Position numbers and translations under genes: made by a program | The notes under the pieces: model-generated | What the model saw: the letters and a program-made list of their open reading frames with translations, nothing else | The model's database searches: none | Told to the model about the DNA's origin: nothing | Part shown: piece by piece, positions 8,282 through 17,262 of the stretch | Numbering within the stretch: the stretch's first letter is position 1 | How the letters are laid out: every line of letters begins with the position of its first letter | From: a virus | DNA: 64,000 nt | IMG/VR virus record: IMGVR_UViG_3300042514_001283 | Coordinates: 1-64,000 of that record | Direction: 5' to 3' (one strand)

Positions 8282-10081
8282 TTAAACATTAATAATTCCA
8301 GTATCAAATATTTTAAATAAATCATACACGCCTTGCACTGATCCAGAAATTCCTAAATAATCATCAAATCTTGCTTGATAGTCTGTAGCATCTTCAAAAT
8401 TTTCTATTCTAGGAACATCTTTTAATGCAACAGTTCCTATTGCTCTAAACTTATTTATATTTGATAAACTATAAATATTAGCATTACCATTAATGCTTAC
8501 TTCATCCGTTGTTGGAATTCCTAAAAGCAATGTTTTTCCATCTCCTGAAATAGAAACTGTGCGTCCAAAATTTTCACTATTTAATGAAGTATCTATGATT
8601 CTAAGTTTTTGAGTCCAATCTGAATTTAGTCTTGTAAATATATGACAACCTCCAGATTCTGTAGAAACTGGACCAGCTGTTGCACCTATTCCTAATGAAT
8701 AAAAACCTCCTCCAGAATTAGTTACAAAAGCTCCAACTGCAATAGTATTTCCATCATATGAAATAGAAAGATCACTTCCAAAATTATACTCTAAAAGATT
8801 TTCACTTGAGAACAACTTTGCTTGCTGTCTCCAAGTATCCCCAATTAGTGTATATACATAAGCAAAGTCTTTAGAGCTATAAGAGCTGGCTACAAAAGTT
8901 GATCCATCTCCAGAAATAGAAACTACTCCTCCAAAAAGATAACTTGATGTTGCATCTTCTGACACAATTTTTTGTCTTTCTGTCCAGGTTGTTCCAGAAC
9001 GAGTAAATAAATATACAGCACCGTTGTTTGTGTTTGGAGAAGTGCTTTCGTATGGAGCTCCAATTAAAGCTGTACTTCCATTTGATGAAATGTCAACTGA
9101 CAAACCAAAATTATCATTTGATGCTGCATCAGATGCTATAAGCTTTGCTTGCTGTGTCCAGGTTGTTCCAGAACGAGTAAATACATATGCAGCACCGTTG
9201 TTTGTGTTTGGAGAAGTATCTTCAAGGTAAGCTCCAATTAAAGCTGTACTTCCATCCGCTGAAATAGATGATGAGAATCCAAAAGTATCACTCGATGCTG
9301 CATCAGATGCTAGAAGCTTTGCTTGCTGTGTCCAGGTTGTTCCAGAACGAGTAAATACATATACAGCACCGTTGCTGCTATTTGGAGAAGTGTCTTCTCC
9401 AGTAGCACCAATAAGTACTGTATTTCCGTCTTCTGATATAGATACTGAGATACCAAAATTATCGGATGCTGCTCTATCTGATGGTGCAAGCTTTGCTTGC
9501 TGTGTCCAAGTTGTGCCAGAACGAGTAAATACATATGCAACACCTCCATAGGGAGTTGGACTTGCTGAGCCAAGATAGGCTCCAATAATTGCAGTATTTC
9601 CATCTGATGAGATAGATAACATTTGTCCGTATTGATCAAAAGTCTCTAAATCTAATGGAGTTAATTCTGAAATCTTGTTATAAGAACTTGTTGGAATTGA
9701 AACACTGCTAAAGTCTTCACTAACTCTTGCATGATATTCAAAATTTCCCATTACTGATCCTGATCCCCATTGAACAAATACGTCTGAGTTGTGTTGTTTA
9801 AAATTCTGAGAATGATTATGCGAAATTGATGCACTTGAAAGTGAAGCAGAATTGTTATAAATTATTGGAGTATCCCAAGTTAAACCAACCCCGTCTGAAG
9901 AAACTGTTGAAACAACGTTTGACTCTAAAGGTCTATATTGACCAATACTTTTAATTATATAAAGCTGCGACCATGCTGACCATTGGTTTTTGTCAACAGA
10001 TATAATTCTAAATTGAAAAGCATGATCTCCATTTTTATCTGGTGGGGATAATTTTTCTACAGGAATTCTTATCTCTGCCAT
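8282..10081 (-). CDS. FG-GAP repeat beta-propeller tail protein
   Basis: A 599-residue virion protein. The N-terminal 130 residues look fibronectin-like (FQFRIISVDKNQWSAWS). From about residue 139 come seven copies of the FG-GAP pattern [FY]G-x4-SIS-x-[DN]G-x-T-x4-G, each followed by a hydrophobic strand such as AVYVFTRSG, which together should fold into a seven-bladed beta-propeller like integrin alpha heads and some adhesins. Repeats 1-4 are nearly identical in protein and DNA (174-bp period). The C-terminus is a short separate domain. Start ATG overlaps the upstream TAA. It probably contacts the host surface at the tail tip. Confidence 0.8.
   Translation of the reverse strand: MAEIRIPVEKLSPPDKNGDHAFQFRIISVDKNQWSAWSQLYIIKSIGQYRPLESNVVSTVSSDGVGLTWDTPIIYNNSASLSSASISHNHSQNFKQHNSDVFVQWGSGSVMGNFEYHARVSEDFSSVSIPTSSYNKISELTPLDLETFDQYGQMLSISSDGNTAIIGAYLGSASPTPYGGVAYVFTRSGTTWTQQAKLAPSDRAASDNFGISVSISEDGNTVLIGATGEDTSPNSSNGAVYVFTRSGTTWTQQAKLLASDAASSDTFGFSSSISADGSTALIGAYLEDTSPNTNNGAAYVFTRSGTTWTQQAKLIASDAASNDNFGLSVDISSNGSTALIGAPYESTSPNTNNGAVYLFTRSGTTWTERQKIVSEDATSSYLFGGVVSISGDGSTFVASSYSSKDFAYVYTLIGDTWRQQAKLFSSENLLEYNFGSDLSISYDGNTIAVGAFVTNSGGGFYSLGIGATAGPVSTESGGCHIFTRLNSDWTQKLRIIDTSLNSENFGRTVSISGDGKTLLLGIPTTDEVSINGNANIYSLSNINKFRAIGTVALKDVPRIENFEDATDYQARFDDYLGISGSVQGVYDLFKIFDTGIINV
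8960..9570 (-). repeat. 174-bp direct repeats inside the propeller gene
   Basis: The motif gttccagaac and its surroundings recur at 8991, 9165, 9339 and (one mismatch) 9513, exactly 174 bp or 58 codons apart. They encode successive propeller blades and are much more alike than the other blades, which indicates recent duplication or homogenisation. Confidence 0.85.
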
Positions 10082-11286
10082 TAAATAACTCCTATGCCAA
10101 ACCTATATTCTACATAGCTTGTAGAATTTTCTCTCTTTAAAATTGGATTTTGATCTAATGTTTTTACATGTTCAGCAGCAACAAGAGAGTATAGAGGGTT
10201 ATAACTAGAAATATTCTCAAACCTTATTCCATCATAAAGTACAAAATGTTGTCCAGTATTAACATTAGAATCATTATGAATACATGTATAAATTCTTATG
10301 CCATTTATAGAGCTCCAAGAAAAGGTTGGATCTGTTGTAAAATCTGACAAACTTTTTGTAACAACTTGATACCTTGAATTATCTAGTGAAGCATCTGGAT
10401 TTAACACATCTACATCTTGAAGTGCAATGTTTACATAGGCTTTTGGTGTAGAGTTTGTTGAATTATTTAAAAACTCTAGTCTGATTTTAACATTGTCTGG
10501 TGCTGATGAATTTGCACCTAATCTAGCAGTACTAATTACTGAAAATGCTAATTTTATTTTATCTGTTGGTAAGTTCTTTCCTAAGTTTAAACTAATAGAA
10601 TTATTTTCAATATAATATGAAGCACTACTAGAAGTATCTATTAAAGACGAGCTTGCAGATACTCCAGAAACCACAGAAGTGCTTCCAGAAACAAGTAAAC
10701 TTTTATCTAAATATCTTGGAGGCTCTGCCCTATTTATTCTATCTGAATATTCAAATATTGGAGAGTTGCTATTTATAAACACAAAGTCTTCTAGTGTATA
10801 AAAATTACCTGGCGTAATTTCATGTAAGGTTTCAATGTCTCCAGCAACAACTTGGTCAATTCTAAGAGGACCAATATAAGAAACAGTTCCAGACTCATCA
10901 AAATTATTAGAGTATGCCCAAGGTTCTGAATTGCTAAATGTTGAAAGAATTCTGCTGTCAAAATTACCAGCTACTGCATTTACTGCTGCTGGATATATTC
11001 CAAGTTCAGTTATCTGATATCTTTGTTCAATAGGAAGCTCTGCTTTAAAAACAATTTTTTCAACGTACTCATTTGTTTCTGGATCTAATTCTTTTAAAAG
11101 ACCTTTTGATAAAACTGGAACCCTTGCTACCTCAAACTCTAAAGACTGCACACTTGCAGAAAATGTTGCAGAAGAAGATGTTGGGTAAGCTTTTCCACCA
11201 ACACCAATTGCAATATGACTTGCAAATTCTGGAGCCTGGTTTAAAAGATATTTTGCTACAATGTTTTTACCGTTTGTTGTAATCAT
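10081..11286 (-). CDS. Tail tip or baseplate-like structural protein
   Basis: A 401-residue beta-rich protein. The N-terminus (TTNGKNIVAKYLLNQAPEFASHIAIGVGG) resembles small tail or fibre-base proteins in which a helix precedes an SHIAIG-type strand; the rest is serine- and asparagine-rich beta structure with a jelly-roll-like segment around 200-370. No catalytic motif was seen. It overlaps the upstream gene by ATGA and the downstream propeller gene by TAATG, so it is part of the tail-tip set. Exact role is unknown. Confidence 0.6.
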   Translation of the reverse strand: MITTNGKNIVAKYLLNQAPEFASHIAIGVGGKAYPTSSSATFSASVQSLEFEVARVPVLSKGLLKELDPETNEYVEKIVFKAELPIEQRYQITELGIYPAAVNAVAGNFDSRILSTFSNSEPWAYSNNFDESGTVSYIGPLRIDQVVAGDIETLHEITPGNFYTLEDFVFINSNSPIFEYSDRINRAEPPRYLDKSLLVSGSTSVVSGVSASSSLIDTSSSASYYIENNSISLNLGKNLPTDKIKLAFSVISTARLGANSSAPDNVKIRLEFLNNSTNSTPKAYVNIALQDVDVLNPDASLDNSRYQVVTKSLSDFTTDPTFSWSSINGIRIYTCIHNDSNVNTGQHFVLYDGIRFENISSYNPLYSLVAAEHVKTLDQNPILKRENSTSYVEYRFGIGVI

Positions 11287-12155
11287 GATTCCACCTTATA
11301 TATTGTACCATTTGTGTCTATGAAGACCTCTACCTGCTGGTTTTTTTCCAAGTTAATAAGCTCTATAACCAAGTCACCATTTGTGTCAATATAACAATGC
11401 CCTTTTTCACGAGTAATTAATACATTATTTTCATCAAGATATTGATAAGTTGAATCTAAGTTTTGTAAAATTATATAATCTTCTTGAGGTATCTTATCTT
11501 CAATATTAATTGTATAAATGCTAGTAAGAGGCTTAAACTTGTCCATAGGACTTAATTGTTTTCCTGCGTCATACTTTTTTCTTACTTCAGATAGGTTTGA
11601 AATAATTGAGTATCTTTGATTAATTCCCTCAATAGTGTCATGTCTTTCAATTATTGATAATTCTATTGCAGAAATATTTTCAAAAAGTAGTTTTTGTATT
11701 TGTTCCGCATCAAACTGTGGCACTAAAGAAGATATGTCTGTAACATTTCTTGGTGCATTTCTAACAATATCAACAGGAATTGGATTCTGTCTAGGAATAT
11801 CTGGGGTTGGATCCATAGGTGTGGTATATAAATTATCATCATCAGGAAAGCCAGTATTTGTGGGTCCAGGAGTTTCTGCTACAACTGTTGGCGGAGGCGG
11901 AGGCGGAGGCGGTGGTGGAGGAGGGGGAGGAGGCGGTGGTGTAGAATCATGAGCATCCCTTACTGGAATTTTTTGTGCTGCTTTTAAAGCTGCGGCTTTT
12001 TCTGCTGCTTCTCTTGCTTTAGCTCTAGCTGCTTCATCTGCTCTTGCTTTTGCTGCTCTTGCTGCCTCTTTAGCCGCTGCCTCTCTTGCTGCTTCAACAG
12101 CTTCACTAGCTTTGGTACTATTTTTTTTCTTTAAAGAATCTGCATACTCTCCCAT
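11283..12155 (-). CDS. Tail protein with Ala-rich coil and Pro17 linker
   Basis: A 290-residue protein in three parts. Residues 15-68 are an Ala/Lys/Glu/Arg-rich helix likely to be a coiled coil. Then comes a run of 17 consecutive prolines, a rigid spacer whose translation normally needs EF-P. The C-terminal 150 residues form a mixed domain with beta hairpins (YIILQNLDSTYQYLDENNVLITREKGHCYIDTNG). It sits between two tail-tip genes with a strong GGAGGTGT ribosome site. A structural spacer or linker in the tail tip is likely; no enzyme motif was found. Confidence 0.6.
   Translation of the reverse strand: MGEYADSLKKKNSTKASEAVEAAREAAAKEAARAAKARADEAARAKAREAAEKAAALKAAQKIPVRDAHDSTPPPPPPPPPPPPPPPPPTVVAETPGPTNTGFPDDDNLYTTPMDPTPDIPRQNPIPVDIVRNAPRNVTDISSLVPQFDAEQIQKLLFENISAIELSIIERHDTIEGINQRYSIISNLSEVRKKYDAGKQLSPMDKFKPLTSIYTINIEDKIPQEDYIILQNLDSTYQYLDENNVLITREKGHCYIDTNGDLVIELINLEKNQQVEVFIDTNGTIYKVES
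11889..11939 (-). repeat. Proline homopolymer tract (17 codons)
   Basis: Seventeen consecutive CCN codons using all four synonyms, so the run is kept at protein level and is not a simple DNA slippage product of one codon. Confidence 0.9.
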
Positions 12156-12156
12156 A

Positions 12157-15100
12157 CTACACCTCCATTACTCTTAGCTGACTTTTAACATTTGAAGAAG
12201 ATCTTCCATATTGAGCAGATATAACAACAAATCTTTTATTCTCATCTACCAGCTTAACACCTTCTGGTAAATCAAAATTAATCTTAACAATATCTCCAAG
12301 TTGTACATGTGCTGTTGCAAAAGTGTCTATTTCAAATACTTTTCTGGGTTTAATAGTTTTATCAAGAATCCATTTCATAATATCTTTTGCAGAGTCTTCA
12401 TTTTGAATATACACAGAATCAATAGAAAACGATTTACTTCCATAAGTTGATCTACTATTTTTAATACTATCATATATCTTTTCAGATCTTCCTGGAGAAA
12501 CAATTAAATTATTGTTAGTGATAGCTGGATCAGAGAAGTTTGACAGTTCTCTAAAGTAGTCATCAACTGTTAAAACATTAGAGATATTTTGAGTAAATGT
12601 AATTCCTTGAATCATAATTCTATTTGAAGAACTTTCACTTAAATCTATTGCCTTGTCTGTTGTATTAAAGATTAAGAATTCAGCTCCATAAGATCCTGGC
12701 AAAAATCCTGAAACTTGATAAGATTTTTCTACAGTAAATGGAGGAACAATTTTTGCTATTAATGCTGGGTATGCTTGATCATATTTAATATTAAAATATG
12801 CACACTCTCTCATTATTGTGCCAAACTCTTCAAAATAAAAATCTACAGTTGGCTTTGTTTCTGCACTAATAGAGGATAGGTATGTATTTTGAATTGCTGA
12901 TGGAAGAGAATACTTTCTTAAAGATTCAGCAGATATTGTATTATTTACCTTTTCTCCTAAAGAAACATCTTCTTCTCTTATATTTTTTAAAGCAAAAATA
13001 TTTTCAAACATACACTTAGAAGATCCTCTTGTAAATAAACAAGTCTTTAAGCCACCACTTGGCATTTGTAGGGGGTTATTATCAGAAACTGTTCCAAGCA
13101 ATACATTATTTAAATATATATAAAAGTCAATTCTATAAATTCCATTTGCATTTCTTTTAATATCTGTATCTAAAGATATGTCGTACACTGCTGCCTCTTG
13201 AGAGGTTAGTCTATCAGATCCAATAAATTTTCCTTCATCAACAAGAATTCTTACAAGATGCCCCCAAAGTTTTTTAGGAACTGCAATATTTGTTTTTCCA
13301 GCTACTTGTGTAGAGTATGGAGTTCTTTCTACTTTATAAAAAATTATATTTTCAAGAACTTGGTCGTCTGGAATAAGTCCAGAGGTAGCAACTAGTTCGT
13401 TATTTTCATTTAGCCTAAAAGGTACTCCACTTTCACTTTTGTCTGAACCGTAGTACTTAAGAATGTCTTCAGTCATGGATGCTATTTCAAGATAATAGCC
13501 AGAGTTTGTATTTGGATCAACCATATATCCAATTCCACCAGCACCTCCAGAAAGGGTTGTAATGTTTCCCTCTGGAGTATTTTTACCAATTGTAAAAAGG
13601 TCTATTGAATTTAAAGCAGACTGTGTTTTATCATCTTTTATTTTTCCAATAATCCTCATTCTTGTTCCAACGTGCCTATAATCTGTATCTAAATCTTTAT
13701 AAACATAACTTATTAAGTCTTTACTATCTGTTTGACTTAGTTCTGTATTTTCTAAAGATGGAACTGGGTATGGTCCATTAAATATTAATGCAGACGATTG
13801 AATTCCTGCAACGTCTTGTTGACTATGACTGGAAAATCCCTCTGATCTTGTTGACTTCTTCATAAAGTTAGCAATCTTACTGGTTATTGAAGATTTTTCT
13901 TGTGAAGCTGTATCGTTGCCAAGGGGGGTTGCTGCAACTGAATTAGATACTGGATCATGAGTTAAAAATTCTGTTGGAACATTGCTAAATATGTTTTTAG
14001 AATCCATTCTAAAAGATTTTCTATTATTTGAATCTTCCCAATAAGAATTTAATCCAGCATTGTGGGCTGTAATAGCTGTTCCAAACTGACCTCTGCCATG
14101 AGACCTAACTTCTCCATTTTTATATTTAACATTTTCTTCTAAATCATCAAAGTTAGCCCCAGATGCATTTTCATAATATGGTTCTGTATATATTCTAAGA
14201 AGACCCGTTAAAACCATTTTTCCATTAAAGACTAGCTTGGAAAAATATTTCTGGTACTCGTTATTATTTGTTATCCAAACAAGACCATTTGTTGCAGAAG
14301 CAGATGGAGAATCTACCTGATATTGCTGTGCATCATATCTTATAATTTCTCCATTGGCAAATAAATACCCCTGAAATCTTGGCAACCAAAAAGCACTTTC
14401 TCCAACATCAATTGTATTATTTACTATTTGACTATTTACAACAGTTGGCACAGCACTTCCAAGACTAGTTCCTAGCGGGACTGCTCCAAGTGCATATCCA
14501 ACATTTGCTGTTGGCTGGTTTATTGTTCTTGCTTCTTGTTGATCTCCAAGTTCCCAAAGTATTGCACTTTTATACCCATATGTTCTTTCACTAAGACTTA
14601 AACTAGCTTGCTCTAACTTTGATACTTCTCTTTGTATATATCTAGTTGTATAGTTAATTTGACCATCATTTAAGATCTTTGTTTCAAAACCCGAAATAGT
14701 TTCAATGTTTGGAACAATACTATCTGTTTTTTGCCCATAAAGAGTTGTCAATCTTTCAGATATTGCAGAATTGTCATCTCTTACAGAAACATCTGGCATC
14801 AAATATTCTTTTGGCATAATTACAAAATTATTATACTCGTCAAAGAACATGGCGGTCTGAGTAGCCTGTGCAAGTCTTTGTAAAACTTCTGCAACAGAAG
14901 CATCTGGCTCAACAAAGAAAAATGGAATTACTGGATCATTTGCAGTATTAATATTTTTAAATACATAATTGCTAAAACCAATATTGTCTAGTAATAAGGC
15001 GACTGCTTTTGTAAGTGTTGAGTTCTGTAAAAATATTGAAGTAGCCTTACTAGATTCTAATATAAAATAAGCATCTCTTAAGTTTAATGAAACATCTTGC

Positions 15101-16647
15101 ATCCCACTAGTAGCAACTGGAGCATTTTCTGAATAAAATGTCTTTAATGGAATAAATTTGTCATATCCATATACATTTAAAATGGACTCATAAAAGTCAA
15201 ACTTAATTTGTGGCTTAAGAATATTAGCAATGAGACTTCCAGATCTAGTAGCAGTGTCAAAAACATTTAACTCTGTAAAAACCCCATCGTGGTTTGAAAG
15301 ATTAATTCCTCCAGTTGAGGCTACAAGTCCACCAACTGGTAAGCCAAAGTCTGTTGCCATGAGGTTTTTATTGATTTCATAATCTAAAACGTAGTCTGTT
15401 ATGTCAACTTTTAATCTTGGAGATATTTCAATTAATTCAAAAGGTTTGTTAGGAGCATACATTGTTTCTACAACAACTCTAATTCCTTTAATAAAAACAA
15501 AGTCTCTATATATATCATTACTTCCAACACTAAAATAGTCTGGGTTTAATATTTTTTTAATTAATCCAACTCTTTTTGTATCATCTTCTTCTAATAATGA
15601 AAATCCATATTCTACATTATAAGTTTTCCACTCTTCATCTTGTTGACTCCAAGAGTAGAGTGTTCCTGGCTGAGTAGTTGAGCTTCCAACTATATAAGAG
15701 TCTCCATCTTTAACTCCTAATCCTGAATTATAAACACTTGGATCTGGAAGTTGATCTATTGTATCGATGTATTGGTATAGATGAAAGTTTGTTTTAAATT
15801 GCTCTGGTATTTTTACTCCATAGTAAACCTCTACATGACCATCCCATGGAACGATTCTTGAACCATCTCTTCTTATAGAGCTTTCGTTAAAACTTACTGC
15901 ATCTATCCAGTTATTATCAATATTAAGATATTGAATCTTCCATCTTTTTGGAACTGATGACTTTGTAATATTTTGAAGTGGATCTGTTACTAAACTATTA
16001 TTAAATCTAGTTATTGTTGGAACTAAAGACTCTCCATTAACTCCGACTGCTGATGGATCTGCCAGATTAGTTTGCATTTTTACAACTATTCTGTTTGTAG
16101 CAACCTGATTTTTATAAGTAATAAAAGGAACACAATCATTTATTTTATATGAAGGGTCTTCAGTAGTAAAAAATGTAGCAACCTGACTTGATATACCAAA
16201 CTCTTGTCCGTTTTCTTTTCTATAAGAATTCCAATATTTAAATTTATCAAATCTTGAACAAAAATAATATCTTGGTCTTCTTCCAGATCTAATGCTATCT
16301 ACAAACTTTGTATTGTTTATATTTGATTCTCCAAAATAAAGAATCTTATTAATTCCTGACCTTGGTCTAAATGGTTTAATACAGTCCTTTAAGGAGTAAT
16401 AAAGTTCTCTACTTGTTTCTGCTGAGTAAAAAGTTAAAGGCTCATTTGGATCTTCTGTTTTATATTGAGAAATATAATTAGAATCTAAAGCATTGGTATA
16501 AACATCTGCGTTATCTTGAGAGTCATACTCTGGATATAAACTTCTATAAACAACGCTTGCACTATCTGGTCTAAATCTATAATTTCCATAATTTTCAAGG
16601 TTTAATAAATCATTTTGATTCATTAATACTATTGGTTGTCTCAACAT
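12157..16647 (-). CDS. Large minor tail protein (tail tip)
   Basis: A 1,496-residue virion protein encoded right after the distal-tail-like gene, the usual position of the tail-associated or hub protein of siphoviruses. It is beta-rich and low in cysteine, with a central part carrying hub-like elements (residues about 400-720, including SVAEVLQRLAQATQTAMFFDEYNNFVIMP) and a LamG/concanavalin-like region around 1000-1170 (KLWGHLVRILVDEGKF ... CLFTRGSSKCMFENIFALK). No peptidase or lysozyme motif was recognised. The start is uncertain: ATG at 16647 lacks a ribosome site, and ATG at 16623 is an alternative. Confidence 0.7.
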   Translation of the reverse strand: MLRQPIVLMNQNDLLNLENYGNYRFRPDSASVVYRSLYPEYDSQDNADVYTNALDSNYISQYKTEDPNEPLTFYSAETSRELYYSLKDCIKPFRPRSGINKILYFGESNINNTKFVDSIRSGRRPRYYFCSRFDKFKYWNSYRKENGQEFGISSQVATFFTTEDPSYKINDCVPFITYKNQVATNRIVVKMQTNLADPSAVGVNGESLVPTITRFNNSLVTDPLQNITKSSVPKRWKIQYLNIDNNWIDAVSFNESSIRRDGSRIVPWDGHVEVYYGVKIPEQFKTNFHLYQYIDTIDQLPDPSVYNSGLGVKDGDSYIVGSSTTQPGTLYSWSQQDEEWKTYNVEYGFSLLEEDDTKRVGLIKKILNPDYFSVGSNDIYRDFVFIKGIRVVVETMYAPNKPFELIEISPRLKVDITDYVLDYEINKNLMATDFGLPVGGLVASTGGINLSNHDGVFTELNVFDTATRSGSLIANILKPQIKFDFYESILNVYGYDKFIPLKTFYSENAPVATSGMQDVSLNLRDAYFILESSKATSIFLQNSTLTKAVALLLDNIGFSNYVFKNINTANDPVIPFFFVEPDASVAEVLQRLAQATQTAMFFDEYNNFVIMPKEYLMPDVSVRDDNSAISERLTTLYGQKTDSIVPNIETISGFETKILNDGQINYTTRYIQREVSKLEQASLSLSERTYGYKSAILWELGDQQEARTINQPTANVGYALGAVPLGTSLGSAVPTVVNSQIVNNTIDVGESAFWLPRFQGYLFANGEIIRYDAQQYQVDSPSASATNGLVWITNNNEYQKYFSKLVFNGKMVLTGLLRIYTEPYYENASGANFDDLEENVKYKNGEVRSHGRGQFGTAITAHNAGLNSYWEDSNNRKSFRMDSKNIFSNVPTEFLTHDPVSNSVAATPLGNDTASQEKSSITSKIANFMKKSTRSEGFSSHSQQDVAGIQSSALIFNGPYPVPSLENTELSQTDSKDLISYVYKDLDTDYRHVGTRMRIIGKIKDDKTQSALNSIDLFTIGKNTPEGNITTLSGGAGGIGYMVDPNTNSGYYLEIASMTEDILKYYGSDKSESGVPFRLNENNELVATSGLIPDDQVLENIIFYKVERTPYSTQVAGKTNIAVPKKLWGHLVRILVDEGKFIGSDRLTSQEAAVYDISLDTDIKRNANGIYRIDFYIYLNNVLLGTVSDNNPLQMPSGGLKTCLFTRGSSKCMFENIFALKNIREEDVSLGEKVNNTISAESLRKYSLPSAIQNTYLSSISAETKPTVDFYFEEFGTIMRECAYFNIKYDQAYPALIAKIVPPFTVEKSYQVSGFLPGSYGAEFLIFNTTDKAIDLSESSSNRIMIQGITFTQNISNVLTVDDYFRELSNFSDPAITNNNLIVSPGRSEKIYDSIKNSRSTYGSKSFSIDSVYIQNEDSAKDIMKWILDKTIKPRKVFEIDTFATAHVQLGDIVKINFDLPEGVKLVDENKRFVVISAQYGRSSSNVKSQLRVMEV

Positions 16648-16674
16648 AATCTACTAAGCTATCATCTAAAAACA

Positions 16675-17262
16675 TTATACTTCCTCAAGAGAAATAGAAA
16701 TATCCCAAAGGTCGTGGTTAGTTCCGCCTCTTTTAATAACATTATAGCTAAAGTCTGAAACAAATACTTCTAGGACATCTGAATACTTGCTAAGATTTTC
16801 GTAAGGGTTTGAATAAAAATTCTGGGGTTTGTCATAAGATAAAAACATATAAAAAGATCCAGGATTTGAGCTATACCAGTCTAGAAGTTCTGCACCACCT
16901 GCACCACCGTCTGCTGTATACTCTGTTAATGAAGAGTCTGTTGCAATTCCATTTTCGTTAAATTCCTGGTTTCCATCAAATGATCTGGAAGGAATTAGGT
17001 TATAAGAAAAAGATACATTCATTTTATCTGCAATATGATAAGAACGCATATGACCATTTACCATTCTTTTTCTATTTTCAAGTCTATTAGTTTTAAAACT
17101 AATGTCACTTCTATTATGATCAGAAAGGATTACAAAGTCTTCTTTTTCTACTCCAAAAATTTGTGGAACACCGTCTAAAATTCCATCAGAATTCTTAGAG
17201 AAAATAACTGCCTGTGGTCTTATCCACTTCTTTCTACCATTTAAATATGCACTACTAACCAT
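16675..17262 (-). CDS. Distal-tail-like minor tail protein
   Basis: A 195-residue protein directly after the tape measure gene, the standard position for a distal tail protein that caps the tube and carries the tip. It is beta-rich (DISFKTNRLENRKRMVNGHMRSYH, VSFSYNLIPSRSF, VLEVFVSDFSYNVIKRG), and the ending SFYMFLSYDKP...DLWDISISLEEV is typical of tail-ring proteins. The assignment rests on position, size and fold-like pattern. TAATG overlap couples it to the tape measure gene. Confidence 0.6.
   Translation of the reverse strand: MVSSAYLNGRKKWIRPQAVIFSKNSDGILDGVPQIFGVEKEDFVILSDHNRSDISFKTNRLENRKRMVNGHMRSYHIADKMNVSFSYNLIPSRSFDGNQEFNENGIATDSSLTEYTADGGAGGAELLDWYSSNPGSFYMFLSYDKPQNFYSNPYENLSKYSDVLEVFVSDFSYNVIKRGGTNHDLWDISISLEEV

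Noticed and set aside
8960-9570. Possible CRISPR-like array from the regular 174-bp repeats
   Set aside because: Repeats are whole protein-coding blades in frame, with no short repeat and unique spacer structure.
16610-16675. 21-codon ORF starting in a TAATG overlap before the large tail gene
   Set aside because: The coupling looks like other junctions, but the peptide is not recognisable and it overlaps the start of the 1,496-residue gene; it may only be a translation leader.
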